From NCBI GenBank assembly GCA_023415815.1, contig JAEZJL010000228.1:1-7291 (forward strand): a DNA stretch of 7,291 nucleotides, written 5' to 3'. This document shows, piece after piece, positions 5,074 through 7,291 of this stretch; positions within the stretch are counted from its first letter, which is position 1, and each line of letters starts with the position of its first letter. The position numbers and the translations under genes were made by a program. Under the pieces are notes generated by a model that saw nothing but the letters and a program-made list of their open reading frames with translations, did no database searches and was not told where the DNA came from. The DNA is from Bacillota bacterium (GTDB lineage Bacteria; Bacillota; Clostridia; Acetivibrionales; DTU013).

Positions 5074-6612
5074 ATGAGCAGGCGCATAATATCCTATGAC
5101 CTTGGAACAGGCGGAAATAAAGCTTCATTGTATGACCTGGACGGCAACTGCCTGTGCACGGCTTTTGTACCGTACGATACGAGCTATCCCCATGCCGGCT
5201 GGCACGAGCAGCGCCCTCAGGATTGGTGGGACGCCGTGGTGGAGAGCACGTCCAGGCTGCTTGAAAAAAGCGGCGAGGACAGAGACAATATAGAATGCCT
5301 GGCCATATCGGGACACAGCCTCGGGGCCGTGCCCGTGGATGCGGAGGGCAATCTGCTCCGCGCCCAGACGCCCATCTGGTCGGACGTCAGGGCCCAAAAG
5401 GAAGTTGAGGATTTTTTCGGTAAGGTGGATCGGGATCAATGGTACCTGACCACGGGGAACGGTTTTCCGGCGGCATGCTATTCCATTTTCAAGATCATGT
5501 GGTACAGGAACAACGAGCCCGGCATGTTCGGTAAAATCCATAAAATACTGGGGACAAAGGATTATATAAACTACAAGCTTACAGGCGTAATGAAAACGGA
5601 CTACTCATACGCCTCCGGCAGCGGCGTTTACGATCTCAAGGGGTGGCGCTACCATAAGGAATTCCTGGAGGCGAGCGGGATACCGGAGCATATTTTCCCC
5701 GAGATCGTACCTTCCACGCATATCCTTGGCACGATCAGCAGGGAGGCCGCGGAAAAAACCGGGCTGGGCACGAAGGTAAAAGTGGTGTGCGGCGGAGTGG
5801 ACAATTCCTGCATGGCGCTTGGGGCTAAAAACATAAAAGAGGGCAGGGTGTACACGTCTCTCGGGTCCTCCGCGTGGATAGCCGTCTCCTCGGAACAGCC
5901 CGTTCTCGACCTGAAGGCAAAGCCTTACGTGTTCACGCATGTCATACCCGGCATGTTCACATCGGCCGTCAGCATTTTTTCCGCGGGCACGACCTTCACA
6001 TGGCTAAGGGACAATATCTGTACGGATATTATTGAAAGGGCGAAGCGGGAGAACATGGATGCCTATGCTCTGATGGACATGATTGCGGAAGAGGCGCCCG
6101 TTGGCTCGAACAAGCTGCTGTTCAATCCCAGCCTGGCCGGAGGCACCTCCCAGGATGCAAGCGTCAACCTCAGGGGGGCGTATATGGGGCTTGACCTGAA
6201 GCACAACAAGGGCGACCTGATCCGTGCCTGCATGGAGGGGATAGCGATGAACCTGAGACTCCGGCTGGACGTGCTGAGGAAATACTGCAGGCTGCAGGAC
6301 GAGATGCTGCTTGTGGGCGGCGGGAGCAAGAGCGCGCTTTACCGCAGGATTTTTGCGGATGTTTATAATACGACGATTATAAAAACTAATATAGACCAGG
6401 ATGCAGGCGCCCTGGGAGCCGCGGCGATAGCGGCGGTGGGATGCGGTATCTGGAAGGATTTTGGCAGGATCGACGATGTCCACAAGACGGCGGAATCGGT
6501 TGTTCCGGACAGGGAGAATAACAGCAGGTATGAAAAGCTGATACCTGCTTTTGGGTATGCGGCAGATTTACAGGCAAAGCTCTCGGATTTAATCTATAAT
6601 ATTTCACTTTAG
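5074..6612 (+). CDS. FGGY-family carbohydrate kinase (xylulokinase-like), 512 aa
   Basis: An ATP-dependent cytoplasmic sugar kinase of the FGGY family, which includes xylulose, ribulose, rhamnulose, fuculose and glycerol kinases. The N-terminal domain has the first phosphate loop YDLGTGGNK (8-16), GWHEQRPQDWW (42-52), AISGHSLGAVPVD (77-89) and TPIWSDVRAQ (99-108). The hinge holds CGGVDNSCMALGA (239-251), where Asp243 should be the catalytic base, and the SLGSSAW loop (262-268). The C-terminal domain has the nucleotide-binding LLVGGGSKSALYRRI (412-426) and DQDAGALGAA (441-450). The length is typical and all motifs look intact. It follows the aldolase gene by 33 bases and is surely cotranscribed. 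With an isomerase and an aldolase beside it, it most likely phosphorylates a keto-sugar. The general resemblance is to xylulokinases, but the substrate is unproven. No clear terminator follows. Confidence 0.92.
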   Translation: MSRRIISYDLGTGGNKASLYDLDGNCLCTAFVPYDTSYPHAGWHEQRPQDWWDAVVESTSRLLEKSGEDRDNIECLAISGHSLGAVPVDAEGNLLRAQTPIWSDVRAQKEVEDFFGKVDRDQWYLTTGNGFPAACYSIFKIMWYRNNEPGMFGKIHKILGTKDYINYKLTGVMKTDYSYASGSGVYDLKGWRYHKEFLEASGIPEHIFPEIVPSTHILGTISREAAEKTGLGTKVKVVCGGVDNSCMALGAKNIKEGRVYTSLGSSAWIAVSSEQPVLDLKAKPYVFTHVIPGMFTSAVSIFSAGTTFTWLRDNICTDIIERAKRENMDAYALMDMIAEEAPVGSNKLLFNPSLAGGTSQDASVNLRGAYMGLDLKHNKGDLIRACMEGIAMNLRLRLDVLRKYCRLQDEMLLVGGGSKSALYRRIFADVYNTTIIKTNIDQDAGALGAAAIAAVGCGIWKDFGRIDDVHKTAESVVPDRENNSRYEKLIPAFGYAADLQAKLSDLIYNISL

Positions 6613-6644
6613 CCCTGTGATGGGAAGGGTATAAACGATGCACT

Positions 6645-6670
6645 ACTTATTATAACAATATAACGATATA
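6645..6670. promoter_or_regulatory. Degenerate operator copy upstream of the permease promoter
   Basis: ACTTATTATAACAATATA (6645-6662) matches 15 of 18 bases of the 19-bp operator. It overlaps TATAACGATATA (6659-6670), which differs from the palindrome core TATAACGTTATA at one base. It lies 22 bases before the -35, where a bound repressor could form a loop with the copy at 6729. Confidence 0.5.
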
Positions 6671-6691
6671 ATCGACTTCCTTAAAAATCTA

Positions 6692-6720
6692 TTGACGGGC
6701 GTAAAAGAATTTGTTATTAT
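6692..6720 (+). promoter_or_regulatory. Promoter of the ABC permease gene
   Basis: TTGACG (6692-6697) and TATTAT (6715-6720) are separated by 17 bases, each matching five of six consensus positions. The start would be near 6727 and the leader about 240 bases. The -35 and the following operator match the aldolase operon promoter in sequence and spacing. Confidence 0.72.
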
Positions 6721-6724
6721 AACA
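6712..6724. repeat. Inverted repeat overlapping the -10
   Basis: TGTTAT, a single T, then ATAACA: perfect 6-bp arms that fully cover the -10 hexamer. The arms resemble the TTGTTATAAC half of the operator next to it. It may be an extra binding site for the same regulator or an AT-rich coincidence. Confidence 0.4.
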
Positions 6725-6728
6725 TAGT

Positions 6729-6747
6729 ACTTGTTATAACGTTATAC
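6729..6747 (+). promoter_or_regulatory. Operator copy 2 (ACTTGTTATAACGTTATAC)
   Basis: Identical over 19 bases to the element at 4230-4248, with the palindrome core at 6735-6746. It begins 8 bases after the -10, at the transcription start region, and has the same offset from TTGACG as copy 1. This indicates coordinate control of the catabolic operon and the transporter. Confidence 0.75.
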
Positions 6748-6884
6748 TATTATAAATTTTCCCGGGCAAAAGCTCTTATATTGGTTAATGCAGGCAGTTC
6801 AGCTAGTTTTGTGCATACAGAGGTTAATAAATCCAAACGCGTATTAGCAGAATAAAATTATTAAACAGAGGAACAGTATAACAA

Positions 6885-6904
6885 TATAAAGTTATAATAA
6901 GTAC
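6885..6904 (-). promoter_or_regulatory. Inverted degenerate operator copy in the permease leader, over a second possible -10
   Basis: On the minus strand, GTACTTATTATAACTTTATA matches 18 of 20 bases of the stretch starting at 6728 (GTACTTGTTATAACGTTATA). The plus strand here contains a perfect TATAAT (6893-6898), which could be a second, closer promoter for the permease, although the -35 (GGAACA, 17-base spacer) is poor. The rest of the 354-base gap after the kinase holds no gene that I can see. Confidence 0.5.
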
Positions 6905-6966
6905 TCTTTATTTTAACTCGACAATGCAGAGTAGTATTATCCTGAAGGGTAATTGGGGGAAAACAA

Positions 6967-7291
6967 ATGTCGACAATGATGAAATCGGGTTCAACCACCG
7001 AAAAAGGTTTTCTAAGGAATGCGGCCGGCAGATTGTCCGGCAAGAATATGGGCGTATACCTGGGGCTGCTTGTGCTGATTATAATATCGGCGATATTGTC
7101 TCCTGTTTTTCTGACCTCCGAAAATATCTTCAACACCTTGAGACAGGCTTCGGCGATCGGAATCGTGGCCATAGGCGCGACTCTGGTAATCCTCAACGGA
7201 GGCATCGACCTTTCGGTAGGCTCGGTCCTCACGCTTGCAGCCTGTATGACCACGGGACTCATGGCGGGCAAGGACGGGGTGACCCTGCCGG
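6967..7291 (+). CDS. RbsC-type ABC sugar transporter permease, N-terminal part (runs off right edge)
   Basis: Only the first 108 codons are present. After a polar cytoplasmic tail (1-27), a first membrane helix runs at about 29-48 (GVYLGLLVLIIISAILSPVF), then FLTSENIFNTLRQASAIGIVAIG, and a second helix leads into the family signature NGGIDLSVGSVLTLAA (77-92). That signature is typical of the inner-membrane permeases of CUT2-type sugar importers such as RbsC, XylH and LsrC/D. GGGGGA lies 6 bases before the ATG. The rest of the importer (ATPase, binding protein) should be nearby, perhaps beyond the right edge. Its promoter carries the same operator as the catabolic operon, so it probably imports the sugar that the aldolase, kinase and isomerase degrade. 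The family is secure; the specificity is not readable. Confidence 0.9.
   Translation, partial: MSTMMKSGSTTEKGFLRNAAGRLSGKNMGVYLGLLVLIIISAILSPVFLTSENIFNTLRQASAIGIVAIGATLVILNGGIDLSVGSVLTLAACMTTGLMAGKDGVTLP

Noticed and set aside
6613..6640. CCCT ... AGGG after the kinase stop as a terminator.
   Set aside because: The stem is only 3-4 bp and there is no T-tract; readthrough toward the permease cannot be excluded.
5096..6643. Open frames on the minus strand and in the second plus frame within the kinase gene.
   Set aside because: They are shadows of the intact FGGY kinase frame, with no family resemblance and no start signals.

Overview
The window looks like chromosome from an anaerobic, low-to-mid GC Firmicute, most likely class Clostridia. 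This is an inference from three things seen in the sequence: purine-rich Shine-Dalgarno sites (AGGAGGA, GAAGGAG), frequent AGG-Arg and ATA-Ile codons, and very AT-rich intergenic DNA with sigma-A-like promoters. No RNA gene, insertion sequence or CRISPR array was seen.

Left part (1-1212). The first 44 codons of a minus-strand lipoprotein with a TTG start run off the left edge. Next come two plus-strand genes, a 101-aa protein that I do not recognise and a 188-aa exported protein whose C-terminal half resembles the PrcB C-terminal domain. The exported protein has no Shine-Dalgarno, and an extended -10 sits almost on its ATG, so its mRNA may be leaderless.

Middle (1337-2941, minus). A 534-aa membrane protein with a C-terminal spermidine-synthase-like domain, separated from the next minus-strand gene by a strong hairpin terminator at 3013-3050.

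Right part (3096-7291). This is a carbohydrate-use locus. A TIM-barrel sugar isomerase/epimerase gene (minus) diverges from a DeoC-like aldolase gene and an FGGY-family sugar kinase gene (plus, one operon). A second promoter then drives an RbsC-type ABC sugar permease that runs off the right edge. Uptake, isomerisation or epimerisation, phosphorylation and aldol cleavage together make a complete-looking route for an unidentified sugar.

The most striking signal is regulatory. The aldolase/kinase promoter and the permease promoter each have TTGACG, a 17-bp spacer, a -10, and then an identical 19-bp element (ACTTGTTATAACGTTATAC) at the same distance. The divergent isomerase promoter has overlapping palindromes of the same type, and two more degenerate copies flank the permease promoter. 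This suggests one repressor, not encoded here, controlling all three transcripts. The aldolase keeps the three DeoC catalytic residues but lacks the usual Ser-Ser phosphate-binding motif, so its substrate may not be deoxyribose 5-phosphate.
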